Source: DATHBD01 sp035296325 (lineage in GTDB: Bacteria; Actinomycetota; Actinomycetes; Mycobacteriales; Micromonosporaceae). Taken from it: a stretch of 64,000 nt of DNA. Made by a program: the position numbers and the translations under genes. The notes under the pieces were generated by a model, which saw only the letters and a program-made list of their open reading frames with translations, searched no databases and was not told the origin of the DNA. The DNA is taken from assembly GCA_035296325.1 (NCBI GenBank), contig DATHBD010000020.1, positions 1-64,000 on the forward strand. The letters run 5' to 3'. Of this stretch, positions 7,488-16,100 are shown in pieces (position 1 is the stretch's first letter; each line of letters opens with the position of its first letter).

Positions 7488-8204
7488 ATGACGCAGAACA
7501 ATCCACCGGATGCAACGAGCGTGTTCGCCGAACTCGGCCGGATCAAGCTTGGCGAGACCGACCTGCCAGGCATCCTGGGGCGAGTGGCCGAACTGGCGAA
7601 GCGGAGCCTGCCGGGGGCGAGCGAGGTGTCAGTCACGCTGATCCGTAGCAAGGGGCCGCAAACGGCAGCGTCCACCGGGGACATCGCGGTGGCGCTGGAC
7701 GAGTGGCAGTACGAGCGGGGCGTCGGTCCCTGCCTGGTGGCGTCGCGCGAGACCGCCACCGTCTGGGTCCCGGACATGGCGGCCGAGCCCCGGTGGCCGG
7801 ACTGGGCCGCGCGGGCGCTGGACACCGGCGTGCACAGCTCGCTCTCGATCGGGCTGCCCATCGACGAGTCGGTCGCCGGCGCCCTCAACGTGTATGCGAC
7901 CGCGCCGCGGGCTTTCGATGACGACGGGATCCTGCTGGCGCAGACGTTCGCTGGGTACGCCGCCGTCGCACTCGCCAATGCCCACGTCCTCGACGCAGCC
8001 GCCACCCTGGCACAGCACATGCAGGCGGCGATGGAGCGGCGTGCCGTCATCGAGCAGGCGAAGGGCATCATCATGGGTGAGCGCCGTTGCACCGCGGACG
8101 AGGCGTTCGGGGTGCTGACCAAGATGTCGCAGGACACCAACCGGAAGCTCCGCGACGTTGCCGCCGCCTTCGTGGCGCGAGCGCAGGAGTCCCGGCGGAG
8201 CTGA
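7488..8204 (+). CDS. GAF-ANTAR transcription antitermination regulator
   Basis: 238 residues from the ATG at 7488. The GAF domain is at about 20-165 (GVGPCLVAS, SSLSIGLPI) and the ANTAR domain at about 180-235 (RRAVIEQAKGIIMGERRCTADEAFGVL). It is a compact paralogue of the gene at 5381, without the repeat linker. The ANTAR part should bind a two-hairpin RNA to block termination; the target is unknown. I prefer 7488 to upstream in-frame starts because the sequence before it is repeat DNA and MTQNNPP begins the ordinary protein. Confidence 0.88.
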   Translation: MTQNNPPDATSVFAELGRIKLGETDLPGILGRVAELAKRSLPGASEVSVTLIRSKGPQTAASTGDIAVALDEWQYERGVGPCLVASRETATVWVPDMAAEPRWPDWAARALDTGVHSSLSIGLPIDESVAGALNVYATAPRAFDDDGILLAQTFAGYAAVALANAHVLDAAATLAQHMQAAMERRAVIEQAKGIIMGERRCTADEAFGVLTKMSQDTNRKLRDVAAAFVARAQESRRS

Positions 8205-8268
8205 GCCGGCCGATATAGATATTTATGGATGCGGTGGCCGGAATCGCCCGGAACCCGGCGGCACGATG

Positions 8269-8294
8269 TCGGTGGTCGGTGGTCGGTGGTCGGT
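8269..8294. repeat. 7-bp tandem repeat before the reductase gene
   Basis: Four near-perfect copies of gtcggtg lie just before the ribosome site (gagagg, 8295-8300) of the gene at 8303. Confidence 0.7.
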
Positions 8295-8302
8295 GAGAGG
8301 GT

Positions 8303-9475
8303 GTGGCGGTGTGGGATGTCGTCGTGGTGGGCGCCGGGCCGGCGGGTTCGCTTGCGGCGTACGCCGCCGCCGGTAGCGGCGCGCGCACACTGCTGCTGGA
8401 CCGGGCGGAGTTTCCCCGGTACAAGACCTGCGGCGGTGGGCTGATCGGGACATCGGTGGCGGCACTGCCACCCGGGTGCAGCCCGACCGTGCTGGAGCAG
8501 GTCACCGCGGCGACTTTCTCCCACCGGGGCGGTCGCACGCGTACCCGCCGCGAACCCGAGCCGATGGTCCGCATGGTGCTGCGGGCCGATTTCGACACCG
8601 CCCTCGCGGACGCGGCGGTGGCGAACGGGGCGACGTTCCAGTCCGCCACGATGGTGCGGTCCGTGGCGGAGCGAGCGGGATGGGTCGAGCTGGAAACCAC
8701 CCGTGGCGCGGTGGCTGCCCGCGCGGTGGTGGGCGCGGATGGCAGCGCCAGCCGGATCGGCAACCACGTCGGCGTGCGCTGTGATCAGGTCGACCTCGGC
8801 ATGGAGGTGGAGTTGCGGGTCGGGGAGGGCGCCGGGGACTGGTCCGGCCGGATGCACCTGGACTGGGGCCCGCTGCCGGGTTCCTATGGTTGGGTCTTCC
8901 CCAAGGGTGACTCGCTGACGGTCGGCGTGATCGCGGGCCGGGGCCGGCCAGAGGAGACCCGGCGGTATCTGCACGATCTCATCGACCAGTTGGGGCTAGG
9001 CGGGCTGGAGGTCGTGCGTAGCTCCGGGCACCTGACCCGGTGCCGTGCCGTGGGCTCGGCGTTGAGCCGCGGCCGGGTGCTGGTCGCGGGCGACGCGGCG
9101 GGGTTGCTCGAGCCGTGGACCCGCGAGGGTATCTCGTTCGCGCTGCGCTCGGGGCGGCGTGCCGGCACGACCGCGGCGCTGATGGCCAGCGCCGCGGACG
9201 ATGCTGCCGTCGGCGCGCTCGGCGATGCGTACCGCGACGACCTGGAGCGCGGGCTGGGTGTGGAGATGGCGGCCGGGAAGGTCTGCCTGGGCCTTTTCGC
9301 CCGCCGGCCGCTGCTCTTTCACCGGGTGGTGTCCCGGACCGGGCGCGGCTGGCGCGCGTTCGTCGACATCAGCCGGGGCCGGACCACCATCGCGCGGGAG
9401 CTGGGACGCCAACCCGCTGCCACGGCCGTGCGGCTGCTGGAACGCCGTGCGCGCCGGCGGGCTGCCGTACGGTGA
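8303..9475 (+). CDS. Geranylgeranyl reductase-family FAD-dependent oxidoreductase
   Basis: 390 residues. The N-terminal dinucleotide-binding motif VVVVGAGPAGSLAA starts at residue 5. It continues with the family segment FPRYKTCGGGL, and a second FAD motif VLVAGDAAGLLEPWTREGI near 260-280. This is the GGR/ChlP-like group of the p-hydroxybenzoate hydroxylase superfamily, which reduces isoprenoid chains or hydroxylates small molecules. The substrate cannot be told from sequence. The GTG at 8303 has gagagg 3-8 nt upstream. A TetR regulator begins 27 bp downstream on the same strand and may control it. Confidence 0.88.
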   Translation: MAVWDVVVVGAGPAGSLAAYAAAGSGARTLLLDRAEFPRYKTCGGGLIGTSVAALPPGCSPTVLEQVTAATFSHRGGRTRTRREPEPMVRMVLRADFDTALADAAVANGATFQSATMVRSVAERAGWVELETTRGAVAARAVVGADGSASRIGNHVGVRCDQVDLGMEVELRVGEGAGDWSGRMHLDWGPLPGSYGWVFPKGDSLTVGVIAGRGRPEETRRYLHDLIDQLGLGGLEVVRSSGHLTRCRAVGSALSRGRVLVAGDAAGLLEPWTREGISFALRSGRRAGTTAALMASAADDAAVGALGDAYRDDLERGLGVEMAAGKVCLGLFARRPLLFHRVVSRTGRGWRAFVDISRGRTTIARELGRQPAATAVRLLERRARRRAAVR

Positions 9476-9502
9476 CGACAGCGCAGGGATTCGTCGCACC
9501 GC

Positions 9503-10351
9503 ATGCGCGGGTGCACAATGCTGGGGCAGATGGATCAGGTGAGTCCGATGGCAAGTAGCGTAGGCGGTGGCGAGAGGGGCGACGTGGGGGATCCGGACAC
9601 TCCCGAGGGTCGCGGTGGCGCGGCCGCGGTGATGCCTGCCGGCCCACCCGGCTCCGGTCGTGGCGGCCTTGACCAACGCCGGATTCTCGGAGCCGCGGTC
9701 CAGTTCATCGACGAGTACGGCTTGCGCGAGCTGACCATGCGACGGCTCGGTGCCGAACTCGGGGTCGAGGCCATGGCGCTCTACCGGTACGTGCCGGGTC
9801 GTGAGGCGCTGCTTGACGGCGTGGTGGAGACCGTCGTCGACGAGCTGTACGGCGACCCCGACGTGCACATCGAGGCGACCGGTGGCTGGCAGGACTACCT
9901 GCAGCGGCTGGCGCACGGGCTGCGCCGGATCGCGCTGGCTCACCCGGAGGTCTTCCCGCTCGTGGCGACCCGCCCGCCCGCGGCGCCGTGGGTGCGGCCG
10001 CCGCTGCGCAGCCTACGGTGGATCGAGTCCATGCTGGTCGCGATGACGTCGGCCGGCTTCTCCGACGAGGCGGCGGCCGCGGCGTACCGGGCCTTCAGCA
10101 GCTTTCTCCTTGGCCACCTCCTTCTGGAGGTGTCGGCACACGGGGTGGACACCGGGCCGGTTGACGAATCGGAGTACACCCCGGCCGTCACCGACCTCAC
10201 GCCGTACCCGACCCTGCGCCGGCTCGAGCAGCCGCTGTCCGAGGACAAGTCCGCCGAGGACTTCGAGGAAGCCCTGGAAGCGCTGGTCGACCGCATCGCG
10301 CTGCTGCTGCCGACGGCAACCAGGCCCCGCCGGGGTGCCCGGCGCGCCTGA
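9503..10351 (+). CDS. TetR-family transcriptional regulator
   Basis: Up to 282 residues. After a 50-residue disordered Gly/Pro-rich lead comes a TetR helix-turn-helix: LDQRRILGAAVQFIDEYG, then LTMRRLGAELGVEAMALYRYV. The long C-terminal part resembles the TetR_C ligand-binding domain (TetR-class). The true start is unclear: ATGs at 9503, 9518, 9530 and 9551 are all in frame, and only the sequence from about residue 54 is conserved-looking. It likely represses itself or the reductase gene upstream; a partial palindrome near 10444-10463 (AGACCGGTCT core) is a possible operator for it or for the downstream gene. Ligand unknown. Confidence 0.85.
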   Translation: MRGCTMLGQMDQVSPMASSVGGGERGDVGDPDTPEGRGGAAAVMPAGPPGSGRGGLDQRRILGAAVQFIDEYGLRELTMRRLGAELGVEAMALYRYVPGREALLDGVVETVVDELYGDPDVHIEATGGWQDYLQRLAHGLRRIALAHPEVFPLVATRPPAAPWVRPPLRSLRWIESMLVAMTSAGFSDEAAAAAYRAFSSFLLGHLLLEVSAHGVDTGPVDESEYTPAVTDLTPYPTLRRLEQPLSEDKSAEDFEEALEALVDRIALLLPTATRPRRGARRA

Positions 10352-10370
10352 GTCGTCCAGAGTCGCCCAG

Positions 10371-10430
10371 TGCGCTGATTGACGCACGGCCCTGCCGAAC
10401 CGCGCTGATTGCGCACGACCCTACTGAACT
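10371..10430. repeat. 29-30 bp direct repeat
   Basis: Two imperfect adjacent copies, one starting gcgctgattgacgcac, the next gcgctgattgcgcacg, each ending in ctgaac. They lie in the 391-bp gap 10352-10742 between the TetR gene and the membrane-protein gene. No small gene is recognised in that gap. Confidence 0.7.
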
Positions 10431-10551
10431 ACGCCCGTTCTATCCCAGTTAGACCGGTCTGGGCACATCGGGGGCGCCTGTTACCCGACAAATCGACGCG
10501 TCAAACCGGTAGATCAGGCCTTCGTATATGTCGTAAACGGTCTTCGCTGAA

Positions 10552-10572
10552 GGCGTTTAGCGCGTAAACGCC
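10552..10572. promoter_or_regulatory. 8-bp inverted repeat GGCGTTTA-N5-TAAACGCC
   Basis: Perfect 8-bp arms at 10552-10559 and 10565-10572; a further GTAAACG lies at about 10533. It sits 170 bp before the membrane-protein/PRC-barrel pair. It looks like an operator. The GTTT at 10555 followed 15 bp later by GGGCAA at 10574 also weakly resembles a stress sigma promoter. Confidence 0.35.
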
Positions 10573-10742
10573 CGGGCAACCCATTGAGCAGCAAGGGCGC
10601 GAAACAAATGGTCGGCCCGGACCGATCGACACCCGCACCGCCCCGGTGGCGTCGCATTGTCGACGACCACGACAAGACATCTCAGCCCCGGCAGCGCGCG
10701 CCGGGTCCACAAGCAGGCCAATTTTCCCCCGAAGGACGCCTC

Positions 10743-11531
10743 ATGCCCCAAGTACTCGAAGACGCGCTTCGCAGCGTCGTCATGTTCCTCCCGAAGCTCG
10801 TCGGCTTCATCCTCATCCTGGTGATCGGCTTCTTCATCGCCAAGATGGTCGCCAAGATCGTGGACAAGATCCTGGAGCGGGTCGGCTTCGACAAGGCCGT
10901 GGAGCGCGGCGGCATCAAGACCGCGCTGGCCAAGTCGAAGTACGATGCCTCGGACATCGTCGCCAAGCTGGTCTACTACGCGATTCTGCTGTTCACCCTG
11001 CAGCTCGCGTTCGGCATCTGGGGCAACAACCCGGTGTCCGACCTGATCAAGGGCGTCGTTGCCTGGCTGCCGAAGGCCTTCGTCGCGATCATCATCATCG
11101 TGGTGGCCGCTGCCATCGCCAGCGCCGTGAAGGACCTCATCGGCAGCGCGCTCGGTGGCCTGTCCTACGGCAGGATCGTCGCCAACATCGCCTCGGTCTT
11201 CATCCTGGCCCTCGGCGTGATCGCCGCGCTCACCCAGATCGGTGTCGCGGTCGCCGTGACCACCCCGATCCTCATCGCCGTGCTCGCCACGGTGGCCGGC
11301 ATCCTGATCGTCGGTGTCGGTGGTGGCCTCATCAAGCCGATGCAGGCGCGCACCGAGCAGTGGCTCAATCGCGCTGAGTCCGAGACGGCCAACATCAAGG
11401 CCCAGGCCAGCACGGGTCCGGCCGGCACGACGCCGGCCCCGGTCAGCCCGCCCACGCACCGGGCGAGCTCCGACCCGACCGTCGTGATCGACGGCCGCGC
11501 CGGCGGCGCGACCAGCGCCCGCCAGTACTGA
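10743..11531 (+). CDS. Mechanosensitive-channel-like TM-helix membrane protein (CmpX/PF05552-like)
   Basis: 262 residues with four or five hydrophobic helices: MFLPKLVGFILILVIGFFIA, a segment near LVYYAILLFTLQLAFGI, AFVAIIIIVVAAAIASAV, and two C-terminal helices ending LIVGVGGGLI. The amphipathic KMVAKIVDKILERVGFDKAVE segment after the first helix is typical of the conserved TM helix family related to MscS channels. The last 60 residues are a hydrophilic tail. The ATG at 10743 has gaagga upstream. The PRC-barrel gene starts 85 bp downstream on the same strand, a pairing that suggests an envelope-stress role; that is inference. Confidence 0.78.
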   Translation: MPQVLEDALRSVVMFLPKLVGFILILVIGFFIAKMVAKIVDKILERVGFDKAVERGGIKTALAKSKYDASDIVAKLVYYAILLFTLQLAFGIWGNNPVSDLIKGVVAWLPKAFVAIIIIVVAAAIASAVKDLIGSALGGLSYGRIVANIASVFILALGVIAALTQIGVAVAVTTPILIAVLATVAGILIVGVGGGLIKPMQARTEQWLNRAESETANIKAQASTGPAGTTPAPVSPPTHRASSDPTVVIDGRAGGATSARQY

Positions 11532-11616
11532 TTCCCGGCACCGGCCGGCCCGGTCGGTGGCCGGTACCGCAGCAGCAGTACCGCAACCACAGCACCAACG
11601 GAGAAAGGAAAAGCAC

Positions 11617-12432
11617 ATGATCAGCAGGAACGACATCAACCAGCTCGACGGCGCAACCGTGTACGGCTCGGACGGCTCCAAGATCGGGTCGGTCGGCCAG
11701 GTCTACCTGGACGACCAGACCGGCAGCCCGGAGTGGGTTTCGGTGACCACCGGTCTCTTCGGGACCAGCCAGTCCTTCGTGCCGCTGAGCCAGGCCAGCT
11801 TCTCCGGTGACCGGGTCGAGGTTCCGTTCGACAAGGAGACGGTCAAGGGCGCGCCCCAGATCGCGGACGACGGGAACCTGAGCCCGGCGCAGGAGGACGA
11901 GCTCTACACGTACTACGGCATGAGCTCGACCGACGGCCGGCTGAACGACAACGACACCACCACCACGTACGACACGGCTACCTACGACACGGCGACTTCC
12001 GACACCGACCGGGAGACCGTCGGCCACGACACCTCCGGCCCGAGCACGGACGACGCGATGACCCGCTCGGAGGAGCGCCTCACCGCGGGTACCCGTACCG
12101 AGCAGGTCGGCAAGGCCCGGCTGCGCAAGTACGTGGTGACCGAGCAGCAGCAGGTGACCGTGCCGGTCAGCCGCGAGGAGGTCACGATCGAGCGCGAGCC
12201 GATCACCGACGCCAACCGCGGTGCCGCACTCGACGGGCCGGCCATCAGCGAAGAGGAGCACGAGGTCACGCTGCACGCCGAGCGTCCCGTCGTGGAGACC
12301 GAGGCCGTGCCGGTCGAGCGGGTACGCCTGGACAAGCAGACCGTCACCGACCAGGAGACGGTCACCGGTGAGGTCCGCAAGGAAGAGATCGAAATCGACG
12401 GGCCGACCGACCGCGACGTCAACGCCCGCTAA
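11617..12432 (+). CDS. PRC-barrel and DUF2382 domain protein
   Basis: 271 residues. The N-terminal PRC-barrel is at about 1-85 (DGATVYGSDGSKIGSVGQVYLDD). A Thr/Asp-rich spacer follows (TYDTATYDTATSDTD), then DUF2382 at about 148-265 (RSEERLTAGTRTEQVGKARL, then KYVVTEQQQVTVPVSREEV). The architecture is common in actinobacteria and in radiation- or desiccation-tolerant bacteria and is usually annotated as a stress-response protein; no reaction is known. The ATG at 11617 follows ggagaaagg. A hairpin terminator lies 32 bp beyond the stop. Confidence 0.88.
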   Translation: MISRNDINQLDGATVYGSDGSKIGSVGQVYLDDQTGSPEWVSVTTGLFGTSQSFVPLSQASFSGDRVEVPFDKETVKGAPQIADDGNLSPAQEDELYTYYGMSSTDGRLNDNDTTTTYDTATYDTATSDTDRETVGHDTSGPSTDDAMTRSEERLTAGTRTEQVGKARLRKYVVTEQQQVTVPVSREEVTIEREPITDANRGAALDGPAISEEEHEVTLHAERPVVETEAVPVERVRLDKQTVTDQETVTGEVRKEEIEIDGPTDRDVNAR

Positions 12433-12463
12433 GTCGGTCGCGGTACGTACAACCGCACACCTG

Positions 12464-12496
12464 CTGATGCCCCGTGCCGATGGCGCGGGGCATCAG
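12464..12496 (+). terminator. Hairpin terminator after the PRC-barrel gene
   Basis: CTGATGCCCCGTGCC pairs with GGCGCGGGGCATCAG (15-bp stem with one G-T pair, loop gat). There is no U-run, as is usual in high-GC actinobacteria. Confidence 0.75.
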
Positions 12497-12624
12497 CGCG
12501 CCCGGATCCGGGTCCACCGACCGGTGCCGGTGCCGGTGCCGGTCGCCTGCGTTTGCCCGGTGATCGGGGCGGGCAGGCTAGTGCTCGTTCGCTGTCCGTA
12601 CGCAGACACCGCGAGAGGATCAAC

Positions 12625-12987
12625 ATGAGCGACCCGACAACCGGCAACGCCGACATCCCCGCCACCTCCGATGCCGACATTGATGAGGCCGGGGCAGGAT
12701 CAATCGACGTGCCTCCGCCAGCGGACGCCGAAGCCGACGCGGAAGCCGAAGCCGAGATCCGTCGCAACGGCGGCCCGACCCTGACCGGGGGCCTGCTCAC
12801 CACCACCGGCGGTTCTGCCGGGCCGGCCAGCTTCCCGCGGCGGACCAGCAACGCCGACAGCGGCGAGAAGGTGGCCCCCACCACGACGGGCGACGCCACG
12901 AGCGGTGGCATGAGCACGCCGGCCGGCGGATCCACAAGCGACGCCACCACCGGCGGCGCCGTCGTGGGTGACTTCACCGACCGCTGA
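12625..12987 (+). CDS. Small acidic disordered protein, unknown function
   Basis: 120 residues from the ATG at 12625, after agagga at 12613-12618. The sequence is rich in Asp, Glu, Ala, Thr and Gly, with an ADAEADAEAEAE run and TTTGDATSGG-type stretches. It has no signal peptide, membrane segment or recognised domain. It could be a disordered stress protein belonging with the two genes upstream, but a terminator at 12464-12496 separates them. I do not recognise a family. Confidence 0.6.
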   Translation: MSDPTTGNADIPATSDADIDEAGAGSIDVPPPADAEADAEAEAEIRRNGGPTLTGGLLTTTGGSAGPASFPRRTSNADSGEKVAPTTTGDATSGGMSTPAGGSTSDATTGGAVVGDFTDR

Positions 12988-13029
12988 CCGCCCGTCGCCG
13001 GGCCACCGCTCGAGGACCGCCGGCCGCCT

Positions 13030-13105
13030 GGCGCGTTGGGGGCCCGGCGCGTTGGGGGCCCGGCGCGTTGGGCGGGCCTGGCGCGTTTGGGGGCTCGGCG
13101 CATGG
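13030..13105. repeat. 16-bp tandem repeat upstream of the SNF2 gene
   Basis: About five copies of a unit like ggcgcgttgggggccc, decaying to gcgcgtttgggggctc and ggcgcatgg, in the gap 12988-13169. Confidence 0.8.
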
Positions 13106-13169
13106 CGTTGCGATCGGCCCGGCATCGGCCGTGGCGACTATCCTGGTCGCTGGCCGAGGGGAGTGCCGG

Positions 13170-16100
13170 GTGCTGGTCGTACACGCGCTGTGGGGGCGCG
13201 GTGACCGCCTCGTGCTGTGGGCCGAGGACTCCACCGCGCCCGGCCGACACAGCCCGTCCCGTGCCGCTACCCCGGTGCACGGCCCGGCACATGGCCCGGC
13301 GCGTGCTGCCGGGCGTGGTCCGGCTCGGCGTACGGGTCGCCGGCCAACGCGGCGGGTCGCTCAGCGGCCGCACCCCTTCGCCTCGACCGGTGATGCCCTC
13401 GCCGCGGCGCTTGACGGCACGCTCGGCGACCTGGCGGCCAAGGGCACCCGCGGCGCGGTGCTGCTGAACCTCCCCACCGCCGGCGGCGTGCCGGCAGCAT
13501 CGCCGGAGCTGATCAGCCCGGACTGGACCGACGACGATGCCCCGGAAGAACGACCCGAGGTGCCGGCCGAGCCGGTCAGCCTCACCGCATGGTTGGTGCC
13601 GACGCTGGAGTACGGGTCCGACGACGCGCTGCGCGTGCTCTGTGCCCTCAACGCCAACGGTCTGGTGCTCGGCGCGGGCGCGGTGCACCTCATCCGGGTG
13701 GCCGAGTTCGCCACCGACCTGGTGGGCCGGGGCCGGCTGCTGCCATCGATGAGCGTCACCGACGACGGTCCGTCCGCGCTCTGGCGCCCGGTGCTGACCG
13801 GCGGCGACGCGGCATGGGCGCGCCTGCTCGTCCTGTCGATGCCGCCGATCGGCCGCGCGGAGCAGGGTGGAGGCGCAGCCGCAGCGGTGGTGGCCACTGC
13901 CATCGACGCGCTGGCGGATGCGGCGGCGCGGGCCGCCCTGCAGGGCTGCGACCTTGCGGGGGCGCCCGGTGGCCGGAAGCCCGCACGCGGGGCGGTGGCC
14001 GCGTGGCTGGGCGGGCTCACCGGCCGGCAGCGCCGGTTCACGGCGGCGCCGGCGGCGGTCGCCGCGCTCACGACCGGGTTGGACAACTGGCAACGCGACG
14101 CGCTGGGCGGGCCGGTCCGTGCCTGCTTCCGGCTGATCGAGCCGCCGGAGGACACAGTCCATGACCTGGTGCCCGGCCAGGACGACGGGCCGGGCGACGA
14201 CGGGCCGGGCGACGACGGGCGGGACGACGACGGGCGGGGCGACGACGGGCGGGACGACGACGGGCGGGGCGACGACTTGCGGACCTGGCGGGTCGAGTTC
14301 GCCCTGCAGGCCGCCGACGAGCCCAGTCTGGTCATCGCGGCGGAGCGGGTGTGGCGCTCGCGCGGCGTACTGCGGGCGCTGGCCCGGCATCTGGACCGTC
14401 CACAGGAGACTCTGCTGGCGGAACTGGGCCGGGCCAGCCGGCTCTGGCCGGCGATCGAGGGAGCGCTGCGGACGGCCCGGCCCGCCGCCCTCGACCTGGA
14501 CGCGGCCGGGGCGCACACCTTCCTGACCGAAGGGGCCCCGCTGCTCGCCGCCGCCGGCTTCGGCGTCTCGCTGCCGTCGTGGTGGGGCCGCCCGGCCGCC
14601 CGGCTGGGGGCCCGGCTGACGGCCGGTACGCCGACCGCTCCGGGTACGGTCGCCCGCGAATCCGCCGTCGGACTGGACTCCATCGTGGACTACCGGTGGG
14701 AGCTGGCTGTCGGCGAGGAACCGCTCTCGGTCGACGAGCTGCGAGCACTGGCCAAGCTGAAGGTGCCGCTGGTGCGCCTGCGTGGCCAGTGGGTCGAGCT
14801 GAATCCGGGCCGGCTCGCCGCCGGTCTGAAGCTGCTGCAGCGCGGCGGGCAGATGAGTGTCGCGGAGCTGCTCCGCACCGGGCTGTCCACCGAGGACGGT
14901 CCGGGCGGGCTGCCGGTACTGGGCGTACGTGCCGACGGTGCGCTCGGGGATCTGCTGGCCGGCACCGTGGAGCAGCGGCTGGCGGCGGTGCCGGCACCCG
15001 ACGGTTTCACCGGCGCGCTGCGGCCCTACCAGCAACGGGGCCTGGCCTGGTTGGCCTTTCTGCAGTCGCTCGGCCTCGGCGGTGTGCTCGCCGACGACAT
15101 GGGACTGGGCAAGACGATCCAGCTCCTCGCGCTGCTCGCCGGCGATCCGCCGGGCACCGGCCCGACGCTGCTGGTCTGCCCGATGTCGCTGGTGGGGAAC
15201 TGGCAGCGCGAGGCGGCGCGGTTCACCCCGGCGCTTCGGGTCCACGTACACCATGGGGCGGAGCGGCCGCGGGGGCCGGCCTTCGACGCGGCGGTGACCG
15301 GCGCGGACCTGGTGATCACGACGTACTCCCTCGCCGCCCGCGACGCGACCGCGCTGGCGAAGGTGGAGTGGCACCGGGTGGTGGTGGACGAGGCGCAGGC
15401 CATCAAGAACGCGGCGACGCGGCAGGCCGCCGCTGTGCGCGCGCTGCCGGCCCGGCACCGCATCGCCGCCACCGGTACGCCGGTGGAGAACCGCCTGGCC
15501 GACCTGTGGTCGCTGATGGAGTTCGCGAACCCCGGGCTGCTCGGCAGCGCGGCTGAGTTCAAGCGGCGCTACGCCGAGCCGGTGGAGCGGCGCGGCGACG
15601 AGGAGGCCGCGGCGCGGCTGCGCCGGATCACCGGGCCGTTCATCCTGCGCCGCCTCAAGACCGACGCGTCGATCATCACCGACCTGCCGGCGAAGCTGGA
15701 GATGGAGGTGCTGTGCAACCTCACGTCCGAGCAGGCCTCGCTCTACCAGGCGGTGGTCGACGACATGGTGGCCCGGATCGAGTCCAGTGAGGGGATCGAG
15801 CGGCGCGGCCTCGTCCTGGCCACGATGACGAAGCTGAAGCAGGTGTGCAACCACCCGGCGCAGTTCCTGCACGACGGCACGCGGTTGGCCGGGCGGTCCG
15901 GCAAGTTGGCCCGGCTCGAGGAGATCCTGGACGAGGTACTGGCCGCGGGCGAGAAGGCGCTGCTCTTCACGCAGTACGCCGAGTTCGGGGGCATGCTCCG
16001 GGCGCACCTGGGCGCGCGGTTCGGCCGGGAGGTGCTGTACCTGCACGGCGGGGTGCCGAAGGCCGCGCGCGACGACATGGTGGCCCGGTTCCAGGCGCCG

